Below, piece after piece: positions 1 through 7,800 of a stretch of 8,815 bases of DNA. The position numbers and the translations under genes are program-made. Each line of letters starts with the position of its first letter. Positions within the stretch are counted from its first letter, which is position 1. The notes below the pieces were generated by a model, which worked only from the letters and a program-made list of their open reading frames with translations, did not search any database and was not told the DNA's origin. Source of the stretch: Litorivivens sp041619575 (GTDB lineage: Bacteria; Pseudomonadota; Gammaproteobacteria; Pseudomonadales; Spongiibacteraceae); assembly GCA_041619575.1 (NCBI GenBank), contig JBFKDP010000163.1, forward strand, positions 1 to 8,815. Direction: 5' to 3'.

Positions 1-15
1 CATTGCAGATAACGC

Positions 16-27
16 AGGACAAGGACA
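16..27 (+). promoter_or_regulatory. Ribosome binding site of the acyl-CoA synthetase gene
   Basis: Two tandem copies of AGGACA occupy this stretch. The second contains AAGGA (21-25), which ends 6 bases before the ATG at 32, a normal Shine-Dalgarno spacing. It supports the ATG at 32 as the start, although the frame stays open to the left window edge. Confidence 0.6.
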
Positions 28-31
28 ACCC

Positions 32-1747
32 ATGACCGCCGATACACCAACGATTGTAGACAAGCTCCAAGAAAGCGCCGGACAACTGATGCAGGCCGGC
101 ATGCCCTATGAGATTGAGCAGCGTACAATCGATGGCTTCGACTACCGCGTCTTTAAACACGCCGCGAATACCTTTAAAGAGCTGATCGATAAAGGCCGGG
201 CACATGGCGAGAATTCATTTATCGTCTACGAAGATGAAAACTACAGTTTCAATGAGTTTTTCCAGCAAGTAGACGCCATCGGCCATCAGCTGGTGAATCG
301 CTACGGTGTCAACAAAGGCGACCGGATCGCCATTGCCATGCGCAACTATCCGGAGTGGATGATGGTCTACGCCGCCGTGGTCTCTCTGGGCGCGGTTGTC
401 GTTCCACTGAACTCCTGGGGGCAGAAGGCAGAGCTGGAGTACGGCCTCACGGATTCCGGCGTTAGCGTGGTTTTTTGCGACGACCAACGCTACCAGTTTA
501 TCGCCGACTCACTGGCTAGTCTGAAAGTCAGGGCAGTGGTTGCCCGAACCGCGCTTAAAGAACTTGAAGAAGGCGCCGAACTCTACACCGACTTTATTGC
601 TGATGGCATTGGGCAAACCCTGCCCGCTTTTGACTGCTCGCCGGAAGACCCTGTGATGATCATGTACACATCTGGCACCACAGGCCTTCCCAAGGGCGCA
701 CTGAGCAATCACCGCAATATCGTCCAAGCTCTGACAAATTTTGAGTTTCAGGCCACTGCCTCTGCCATGGCCAACATGGACATTATTGAGAAAATGCTGT
801 CCTCCGGCCACCCACCCACGGCACTACTCGCGGTCCCCCTGTTTCACGTATCTGGTTGCTATGCCCTATTTCTGCTGTCCCTTATGGGTGGGCGACGCCT
901 GGTCATGATGTACAAATGGGATGCCGGAAAGGCCTTGCAACTTATTGAGCGCGAGCGCATCACCACCCTGAGCGCCGTCCCCTCAATGGTAATTGACGTA
1001 CTGGAGCACCCTGACTTTGACAAGACCGACACCTCCAGCCTGAGCACTGTTGGCGGCGGCGGCACCGCCTGCCCGCCCAAGTTTGCACGGCTGGTCAACG
1101 AGAAAGTCGACTCACCCTACATGGGTTCAGGCTATGGCATGACGGAAACCAATGCGATTTGTGCCAGCGGCACTGGTGGCGCTTTCAAATACAAGCCCAA
1201 AAGCTCTGGCACATTGTCACCCATCATCGACTTCAAAACCGTTGATGAAAATGGCAACGACCTGCCCCGCGGTGCGACCGGTGAAATTTGGATCAAGGGC
1301 CCTACTGTGATCAAAGAGTATTGGAACAAGCCAGAAGCCAATGCCAAAACCTTCCACGATGGCTGGTTTGCCACTGGCGATATTGGCTATCTGGATGATG
1401 AAAACTTCGTCTTCGTCGTAGACCGCGCCAAAGATATGGTCATTCGCGGCGGTGAGAATATTGCTTCGGCCGAAGTTGAAGCCTGCATTCTCGAAATGCC
1501 TGCCATTCATGAGGTTGCCGCATTCGGCGTTCCCCACGAAAGTCTCGGTGAAGAACTTGCTGTCGCCATCAATCTGCAGCCCGGTGCAAACTGCAGAGAG
1601 GAAGACGTGCAAGCCCATGTCAAAGGCAAGCTCGCGGGCTTCAAAGTGCCGAGCTATGTGTGGATCTGCGATCAAGAATTGCCCCGCAATGCGACCGGCA
1701 AACTTCTCAAGAAGCAGATTCAAAAAGACTATCTTGCCCGCTCATGA
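32..1747 (+). CDS. AMP-forming acyl-CoA synthetase (class I adenylate-forming enzyme)
   Basis: This 571-residue protein should activate a carboxylic acid with ATP to an acyl-adenylate and transfer the acyl group to CoA in the cytoplasm. The ANL-superfamily core motifs are all visible: the phosphate-binding loop YTSGTTGLPKG at residues 212-222, PLFHV around 269-273, the adenine-contacting YGMTE at 368-372, the ATP-ribose TGD at 448-450, the hinge DRAKDMVIRGGENI at 464-477, and the C-terminal PRNATGK with the expected catalytic Lys557. The length is normal for the family. Between the phosphate loop and PLFHV there is a somewhat long, Ala/Met-rich segment (about 238-263). The start at 32 is chosen for its ribosome binding site. 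Its stop overlaps the next gene's start in an ATGA, so the two are surely cotranscribed. The substrate cannot be read from the sequence; a fatty, branched or aromatic acid are all possible. The family is certain, the substrate unknown. Confidence 0.93.
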   Translation: MTADTPTIVDKLQESAGQLMQAGMPYEIEQRTIDGFDYRVFKHAANTFKELIDKGRAHGENSFIVYEDENYSFNEFFQQVDAIGHQLVNRYGVNKGDRIAIAMRNYPEWMMVYAAVVSLGAVVVPLNSWGQKAELEYGLTDSGVSVVFCDDQRYQFIADSLASLKVRAVVARTALKELEEGAELYTDFIADGIGQTLPAFDCSPEDPVMIMYTSGTTGLPKGALSNHRNIVQALTNFEFQATASAMANMDIIEKMLSSGHPPTALLAVPLFHVSGCYALFLLSLMGGRRLVMMYKWDAGKALQLIERERITTLSAVPSMVIDVLEHPDFDKTDTSSLSTVGGGGTACPPKFARLVNEKVDSPYMGSGYGMTETNAICASGTGGAFKYKPKSSGTLSPIIDFKTVDENGNDLPRGATGEIWIKGPTVIKEYWNKPEANAKTFHDGWFATGDIGYLDDENFVFVVDRAKDMVIRGGENIASAEVEACILEMPAIHEVAAFGVPHESLGEELAVAINLQPGANCREEDVQAHVKGKLAGFKVPSYVWICDQELPRNATGKLLKKQIQKDYLARS

Positions 1748-3231
1748 GTGACACCAAGCTGCCTCAGGACTGGGCCGAACTGCTTGCAGAATTTGAGCGT
1801 CGGCAACAGGCTGGCCGCGCCATGGGTGGCGAGGAAAAGCTGGCAGCTCGCAAACAGGCGGGGCGCAAGAACACCAGAGAAATCCTAGCGCTGCTGACAG
1901 ACCCAGGCAGCTTTACCGAACTAGGCACCCTGGTCGGTGGTCTGAGCTACAAGGGCGAGGCCACTCTACCCTGCGACGGCATTGTTGGCGGACTTGCCTG
2001 TATCGACGGCCGCCCTGTCGTCGTGGCCTGTGAAGACTTTACCGTCAAAGGTGGGTCCATCGGGCACGGCGCTAATGCAAAGCGGGTTCGCTTTGCCCGT
2101 CTCGCCGCGCAAGAAAAAATACCCTATGTATTGCTGCTCGACGGTGCCGGCGCGCGCGCCACCAATGCATTGGAGCGCCACCCCTACGCGCCCAATGACA
2201 TGATCGAAATTACCCGGCTCAATGAAATCGCACCAACGGTTGCCGGCATTGTTGGCTCCAGCGCAGGACACGGAGCAATCAGCGGTCTGTTAATGGACTT
2301 TGTCGTTATGACCCGGGACGCCACCCTGTTTGCGGCGGGGCCCGCACTAGTCGCCGCAGCAACAGGCGAGATAGTCAGCAAGGAAGATCTCGGGCCCGCA
2401 GAGATGCACACCCGCGTCAGCGGTGTCGCCCACAATCTTGCGGAGGATGAAGCGGACCTATGCGCGCAAATACGCCGCTATCTGAGCTACTTCCCCAGCC
2501 ATATCGCCGCCAAGCCTCCTGTCGCTGAGTCAGGCGATTGTGACGCGCGAGAACTGAGCGATATTCTGGACGTCATACCGCGCAACAGCCAGACACCTTA
2601 CGACATCAGGCATTTGATAACGCGCCTGTGCGATGCCGGCAGCTTTTACGAGTTCCAGCCTGACTATGGTCGCTCGATGGTTTGCGGCTATGCCCGACTC
2701 GGCGGGCGCGCCATCGCGATCATCGCCAACCAGCCCTCAGTAATGGCCGGTACCATTACCGCCGAGGCAGCCACCAAGGCGACCCACCTGATCACTCTGG
2801 CCAATCGGTTTGGATTGCCGGCCCTTTTCCTGGCCGACAATCCTGGCATTATGTCCGGCACTCAGGCAGAACGCGCTGGCACCTTGAGAGCAGCGGCAAA
2901 CATGTACCGCGCGCAAACCGGCTTTAAGCCACCTAAACTGCATGTCACTCTGCGTAAAGCCTACGGCTTTGGCAGCTCTCTTATGGCCATGAACCCCTTT
3001 GACGGGCAAACACTAAGCCTGGCTCTGCCCGGCGTAATGCTCGGCGGCTTGCCCACCCGCGGTGGCGACAAAGCTGCAGGACTAGACCCCGAAACGATCG
3101 CCAAAATGCAGGAATTTGAATCGAACGCCTCATGGAGTACCGCCGATACGATGGCCTTCGACGAAATTGTCGACCCCAGGCAATTGCGCAATGCTTTGCT
3201 GGCTGGCCTGCGCGCGGCCAGTCAGCGATAA
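1744..3231 (+). CDS. Acyl-CoA carboxylase carboxyltransferase (beta) subunit, divergent
   Basis: This 495-residue protein belongs to the propionyl/methylcrotonyl-CoA carboxylase beta family (two crotonase-fold halves), which moves the carboxyl group from carboxybiotin to an acyl-CoA. The N-terminal half carries EDFTVKGGSIG (97-107) and LLDGAGAR (131-138). The C-terminal half carries ANQPSVMAG (328-336), DNPGIMSGTQAERAG (365-379) and RKAYGFGSS (404-412). There is no AccD-type zinc finger. After RKAYG the sequence departs from the usual pattern (about 409-441), where an MNPFDG and a PGVMLGG segment stand in place of the common tail, so the substrate is open. The open frame extends upstream to an ATG at 1660, but the start at 1744 is chosen because it overlaps the previous stop (ATGA) and gives a typical N terminus. 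No good Shine-Dalgarno precedes it, which points to coupled re-initiation. The biotin carboxylase and biotin carrier are not in the window. Confidence 0.88.
   Translation: MSDTKLPQDWAELLAEFERRQQAGRAMGGEEKLAARKQAGRKNTREILALLTDPGSFTELGTLVGGLSYKGEATLPCDGIVGGLACIDGRPVVVACEDFTVKGGSIGHGANAKRVRFARLAAQEKIPYVLLLDGAGARATNALERHPYAPNDMIEITRLNEIAPTVAGIVGSSAGHGAISGLLMDFVVMTRDATLFAAGPALVAAATGEIVSKEDLGPAEMHTRVSGVAHNLAEDEADLCAQIRRYLSYFPSHIAAKPPVAESGDCDARELSDILDVIPRNSQTPYDIRHLITRLCDAGSFYEFQPDYGRSMVCGYARLGGRAIAIIANQPSVMAGTITAEAATKATHLITLANRFGLPALFLADNPGIMSGTQAERAGTLRAAANMYRAQTGFKPPKLHVTLRKAYGFGSSLMAMNPFDGQTLSLALPGVMLGGLPTRGGDKAAGLDPETIAKMQEFESNASWSTADTMAFDEIVDPRQLRNALLAGLRAASQR
3198..3226 (+). repeat. Inverted repeat (strong hairpin) at the end of the carboxyltransferase gene
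   Basis: The arms 3198-3208 and 3216-3226 form an 11-bp stem in which all pairs are Watson-Crick except one G-U, around a 7-base loop rich in GC. It ends two bases before the stop codon TAA (3229-3231). No T-run follows on the plus strand and none on the minus strand, so it is not a standard intrinsic terminator. It may stabilise or process the 3' end of the upstream message before purT, or it may be a chance result of GC-rich alanine/glycine codons. Confidence 0.45.
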
Positions 3232-3252
3232 TCTCACAGACAATTTCGACTC

Positions 3253-3258
3253 AAGGAA
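3253..3258 (+). promoter_or_regulatory. Ribosome binding site of purT
   Basis: AAGGAA lies 6 bases before the ATG at 3265. It fixes the start that aligns with the N terminus of E. coli PurT (MTxxGT). Confidence 0.7.
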
Positions 3259-3264
3259 TATTTC

Positions 3265-4446
3265 ATGACATCCATCGGCACTCCGTTTTCCGATACGGCC
3301 AAACGCGTGCTTCTGTTAGGCGCAGGAGAACTCGGTCGAGAGGTAGTCATAGAACTCAAACGCCTGGGCGTGGAAGTCATTGCTGCCGATCGCTATGACA
3401 AGGCGCCGGCCATGCAGCTCGCTGACCGCTCTCACACGCTGTCAATGCTGGACAGCGATGCACTGGAGGCTTTGATAAGACTGGAGCAACCGGATCTGAT
3501 CGTGCCGGAAATCGAGGCAATCGCCACCGACACTCTGGTTAAACTCGAAAACGAGGGTTTTACCGTTATCCCCACTGCCCGCGCGACACAACTGACGATG
3601 AACCGCGAAGGCATTCGGACACTGACTGCTGAAGAGCTGGGCATCGCCTGCTCGCCCTATCGCTTTGCCGGCAACCTTGAGGACTATCTTGCGGCAGTCG
3701 AAGAGATTGGTCTGCCTTGTGTGGTTAAGCCCATCATGAGCTCCTCGGGCAAGGGACAGAGTCTGGTTAAAACTGACAGTGACATAGAAAGAGCCTGGCA
3801 ATACGCACAGGAAGGCGGCCGCGCTGGCGCTGGCCGCGTTATCATTGAAGGCTTTGTCGACTTTGATTATGAAATTACGCTACTCACAGTTCGGCATCGC
3901 GATGGCACCAGTTTTTGCGCGCCTATCGGTCACCGTCAGGAAGACGGCGATTATCAGGAATCCTGGCAGCCCCAAGCCATGTCGGCACTGGCACTCGAAC
4001 GCAGCCAGCACATTGCGGAAAAAGTCACTTCGGCCCTCGGCGGTCGGGGTCTATTTGGCGTTGAATTATTTATCAAAAGCGATCAAGTCTACTTTAGCGA
4101 AGTGTCTCCGCGTCCGCACGACACTGGAATGGTTACACTGATTTCGCAGAATCTGTCGGAGTTTGCCCTTCATGCCCGCGCTATTCTCGGTCTTCCTATT
4201 CCCACAATAGAATTGCACGGCCCATCTGCTTCAGCAGTGATTCTGGTGGCAGGCGAATCTCATAGAACCGCGTTCGGAAATCTCGATCAGGCACTGGCAC
4301 AACCCAATACGGACCTGCGCCTGTTTGGCAAGCCGGAGGTTAGCGGCAAGCGACGCATGGGCGTTGCATTGGCCAGAGCCGAGAATACCGATGACGCGCG
4401 CAAAACGGCTGCCAGTGTCGCCGCAGCCGTTACGGTGGAGCTCTAA
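3265..4446 (+). CDS. purT: Formate-dependent phosphoribosylglycinamide formyltransferase (GAR transformylase 2)
   Basis: PurT makes formyl-GAR from GAR, formate and ATP, the third step of purine synthesis, as a folate-independent alternative to PurN in the cytoplasm. The 393-residue product follows the remembered E. coli enzyme (392 residues) nearly without gaps. It has the N-terminal loop LLLGAGELG (16-24) and PEIEAIATD (81-89) with Glu82, a GAR contact in the E. coli structure. It has the ATP-grasp lysine Lys155 and glycine-rich loop SSSGKGQ (159-165), and the blocks GHRQEDGDYQESWQPQ (222-237) and FSEVSPRPHDTGMVTLISQ (277-295). The magnesium ligands Glu267 and Glu279 fall at the same numbers as in E. 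coli. All active-site residues I can check are present, so the enzyme should be functional. It sits 33 bases after the carboxyltransferase gene and 3 bases before the DUF1232 gene. I see no convincing promoter or purine operator in the short gap, so it may be read through from upstream or use a promoter inside the preceding gene. Confidence 0.97.
   Translation: MTSIGTPFSDTAKRVLLLGAGELGREVVIELKRLGVEVIAADRYDKAPAMQLADRSHTLSMLDSDALEALIRLEQPDLIVPEIEAIATDTLVKLENEGFTVIPTARATQLTMNREGIRTLTAEELGIACSPYRFAGNLEDYLAAVEEIGLPCVVKPIMSSSGKGQSLVKTDSDIERAWQYAQEGGRAGAGRVIIEGFVDFDYEITLLTVRHRDGTSFCAPIGHRQEDGDYQESWQPQAMSALALERSQHIAEKVTSALGGRGLFGVELFIKSDQVYFSEVSPRPHDTGMVTLISQNLSEFALHARAILGLPIPTIELHGPSASAVILVAGESHRTAFGNLDQALAQPNTDLRLFGKPEVSGKRRMGVALARAENTDDARKTAASVAAAVTVEL
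4434..4440 (+). promoter_or_regulatory. Ribosome binding site supporting a GTG start
   Basis: GGTGGAG, inside the last codons of purT, ends 9 bases before the GTG at 4450. No in-frame ATG occurs before codon 31 of the next gene, so this site decides the GTG start. Confidence 0.5.
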
Positions 4447-4449
4447 ACC

Positions 4450-4857
4450 GTGCAGGAAAAACGACTGAAAGAGGATGCAAAAAAGGTCGACAGTGCGGAT
4501 CTGACCAGCCTGTTGGCTCGCTGGCCCAAAGTAGAGGAAATGGTTCGCAACAATGTTCGCTTGCAGCCCTTTATTGCCGATATAGAAACGGCCTACCAGC
4601 TGCTACGTGACTACAGCTCAAAGCGCTACCGTGAGATTCCCTGGGGCAGCATTGCTGCAATTGTTGCAGCCCTGCTCTACCTGCTCAATCCACTGGATAT
4701 GCTCCCGGACGTCATACCTTTTTTCGGTCTGGTGGACGACGCTGGCGTACTCGCAATCTGCTGGCGCATGGTCAAAAAGGATCTGGACGCCTACCGAGCC
4801 TTTCTCAGCACCCAAAATGCAGACAAGAGCGACTCCACACGCCCTGCGGACGACTAG
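4450..4857 (+). CDS. DUF1232 (YkvA-type) small membrane protein
   Basis: This 135-residue protein starts at GTG (4450), 3 bases after the purT stop. Residues 1-62 are charged and helical in character. Residues 63-108 match the DUF1232/YkvA domain: IPWGSIAAIVAALLYLL, then the hallmark NPLDMLPDVIPFFGLVDDAGV (80-100), then a hydrophobic stretch leading to KKDLDAYRAF. Two short hydrophobic segments (about 66-79 and 87-106) suggest membrane association as a hairpin. The last 15 residues are polar and probably disordered. Members of this family have no established biochemical role, so none is assigned. Close spacing says it is translated from the purT message. Its stop codon TAG (4855-4857) overlaps the stop codon of the convergent permease gene. 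The family assignment is firm; the link to purine synthesis is only positional. Confidence 0.85.
   Translation: MQEKRLKEDAKKVDSADLTSLLARWPKVEEMVRNNVRLQPFIADIETAYQLLRDYSSKRYREIPWGSIAAIVAALLYLLNPLDMLPDVIPFFGLVDDAGVLAICWRMVKKDLDAYRAFLSTQNADKSDSTRPADD
4774..4800 (-). terminator. Weak candidate terminator of the efflux operon, inside the DUF1232 gene
   Basis: Read on the minus strand, an imperfect stem (4800-4794 with 4786-4779; six pairs, one mismatch, one bulged base) with a 7-base loop is followed at once by five T (4778-4774). It lies 54 bases past the permease stop. The T-run is the complement of two lysine codons, so chance is a real alternative. Confidence 0.25.
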
Positions 4858-7800
4858 CTGTTAGCTACCAGCGACGGCTCCAGGTCATTATCGCCATCAC
4901 CCGATGGCTTTTTGACGGCCATTTTGCGCGGCAGCAGGCGCAACAGATAGGGCTTGCGCAAGACAATAAAAACCGCCGGTACAAAGAACAGCGACAGTAT
5001 GGTTGCCAGCGCTGTGCCACCTGCCAGCACAATGGCAAACGGCGGCCAGAACCCGCCGCCGTCTAACACCAGAGGCATTAAACCCACAACCGTCGTTATG
5101 GTGGTAGACGTAATATGCCGGGTACAGGACTGCACAGACTCTACAATGGCCGTAGGATCTGCTGCCATCGCTCGGGGGCTGCTCTTCAACTCCGTCAGAA
5201 TGATAATGGCTGCATTGACCGCAAGACCTATCAGGCCCATCAGCGCAACAATACTGGTAAAACCGAAGGGGAAGCTGGTGAGCGACAGGCTCAACATCCC
5301 AAGCCCCGCCGCTTGCCCCGCAACCACAAAAATCAGCAGGGAAAAACGGAAGGAGTTAAAGGCCATCAATACCGTCACCAGCATGAGCACCACAATAATG
5401 CTGACACTGCTTAGCAGCTTGCTTAACGCTTTATCACGGTTCTCACTCTCACCGCCAATCTGCAAGGAATAAGCGGGCGGCATCTCAAAACTTTCCTGCG
5501 CTAAACGCGACTTCAGTCGATTGAGCACTACAGAGGGCAGAATGCCGTCGCGTATATACACCTGAATGGTGTTAACCCGCATGCCATCGCGGCGGGTTAT
5601 TTGGGCCTGAACCGGCGCCAGTGTAGCGTCCGCTAACGCCATCAAAGGCCGCGGGCCGTTCGCCAGAGTCACTGGTAGTAATTCAAGCTCGTCCAGCGCC
5701 ACTGCTGAAATACCATCGACACGAACACGTATCGGTAATTGCTCGGTCGATTCAAGCAGAGAACCCCCGCTAACGCCGTTTAAGTCAGCCTGCAATTTAG
5801 CCGACAAGTCTGTGGGCGCTGCACCGCCTACTCGGCTCTTGACGGGATCCACGTCCAGCCAGATCTTGGGCACCACCTCACCCATCGAGTTGCGCACGTG
5901 CACAACATCCTGCGTATCGAGGGCCAGCCGTCGAATCTCATCGCCCAGTAATTTTAGGCGTTCAATGTCGTTGCCGACCAAGCGCATTTCCACCGGAGCG
6001 TCTGCCGGTGGCCCCTGCTCGAGGCGGCGCAACACCAGCTGATACTCAGGGAATTCCGCATCAAACTGGGACTGCAGTTTTTTGACGAGGCGATTGGCCG
6101 CGCGAAAATCCGTCGTGGTTATCATCGCCTGGGCGTAATTCTGGGCGCCGTCTTTGCCCTGTTTCAGGTTGTAATAAAATGAGGGGCCGCTGCGCCCGAC
6201 AAACCAATTTACACCGAGGATATCCGCTTCCTGCTTCAAAGAGGCCGATACCCGCTGGCTCGCCTGAAGCGTTGCCTCAATCCCGGCTGATGCGGGTAAA
6301 AACAGTTCCAAGTTCAGCATATCCCTGTCCGAGACAGGAAAGAATTGCTCCGGTAGTTTCGAGGCCTGAATAAAACCCAGGAGCGGCAGCAGGAATATCA
6401 ACAACGCGGCAGTGCGTGGGTAGCACAAGACCATGGCCAGAGAGCGTGAAAATGCATTCGCCACTGACGGCATGCTGATTCCATGACGCTGCTGTCCGGA
6501 AAGAAAACGACCGGCGACTGGCGCAATGATAAACAGGGAGATCAGCCAGGACCCAACCAACGAGCCAATCACCGCCAGTGATATGCCACTGATAAACTCA
6601 CCAGCCGGGCCAGGCATGAGTACCATCGGCATAAAGGCAAGAACCGTCGTCAAGGTGGAGCCCAATAGTGGCAGCCACAAATGACGGAAAGCCTTGGCCG
6701 CGGCACTAACCGCGGTAAAACCGTCGCGGCGGTAGCGCATCACTGTGTCAGCCATCACAATTGCGTTATCAACCATGATGCCCAACGCAACTATCAAGCC
6801 GGTGACTGACATCTGATGAATCGGTAAATCGATCATCCGCATACAGGCTAGCGAAAACAGGGTTGTCAGAGGCAGGGCAGCGGCAACGATCAGAGCGGAG
6901 CGCCAGCCCAGCGTGAGCCAGAGTACCGCCAGGATCATCAGAAATCCCAGCACGATATTGTCCATCAGGTCGCCCAGGCGCTGGTCGTTATAACGTTCCT
7001 GGACAAAGAGCTCCTGAATTGCGACCTCAGCGGGCAGTTCCGCAGAAAAGTCACTGGCGACCGATTCAATCTGGCGCGTCCAATAGTCACCCCGGACATC
7101 CGATTCCATTCGCACGGCAATGACAACTGCCCGTCTATCACCGACAATGGCATAACTGCGAGCTGGATCGGTCTCATGGCGATACACACGGGCTATGTCA
7201 CCCAGCTTCAGGGACAAACCTTCATCAGTGGTAATCAGGGGCAGTTCCCGGATTTCTTCAACACGGTTAAATGCACCGGTCACCTCGAGGGACATGCGGT
7301 GATCCTGGTTGTGCAGCTCCCCCGCCGCCACTTTGGCATCACTGCGGGCGATACGCTGGCTGATACTCTGAGCATCCAACCCCAGGGATGCAACCTTGAC
7401 CGGGTCAATATCAACGCGCACTTCTTCTTCCGGCTGGCCGTATAGCTCAACCTGCGCAGTGCCCGAGGTGTTTACCATGCGGCTTGCAAGCTCAGAGGCG
7501 TGACGGCCAATCACATCGATATTGTCGTCCTCACCCCGCCATACCAGAGCAGCAATCCAAGTAAAGGCATAGGAACGGTCGCTGTCGAGGAGGGGCTCAC
7601 CGGCCTCAGCGGGTAAGAGATTGCGTGCTTGCCGAATTTTATCGCGGGCTTCTGACCAAAGTGCTTCAGATTCGTTACCGTGAATTTCATCTCCCAGCTC
7701 AATGGTTATTGAGCCCACACCCGCACGGGCCGTTGACGTCAGGTGCTCTATTTCAGAAATTTCCCGCAACGCCTGTTCGAGGGGCTCCAGCACAAGCGCT

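Noticed and set aside
1217..1723. Minus-strand open frame of 168 codons inside the acyl-CoA synthetase gene
   Set aside because: It is fully antisense to conserved ANL motifs, has no recognisable domain and has no support from neighbouring genes.
1660..1743. Upstream in-frame ATG giving a 28-residue longer carboxyltransferase
   Set aside because: It would overlap the synthetase by 88 bases, and the extra residues do not resemble the family's N terminus. The ATGA start at 1744 is far more natural.
3183..3192. Perfect 10-base palindrome ATTGCGCAAT
   Set aside because: It lies inside coding sequence, is short, is not repeated elsewhere that I noticed, and matches no operator I can name with confidence.
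3227..3232. GATAAT resembling a -10 box upstream of purT
   Set aside because: No -35-like hexamer lies 16-18 bases upstream, and the element overlaps the preceding stop codon. A promoter is not supported.
4695..4724. Hairpin-like stretch followed by six T inside the DUF1232 gene (plus strand)
   Set aside because: The stem is six pairs with a bulge and an 11-base loop, and it is made by the conserved codons of the DMLPDVIPFF hallmark. A terminator here would cut the gene in half, so chance is the simpler reading.
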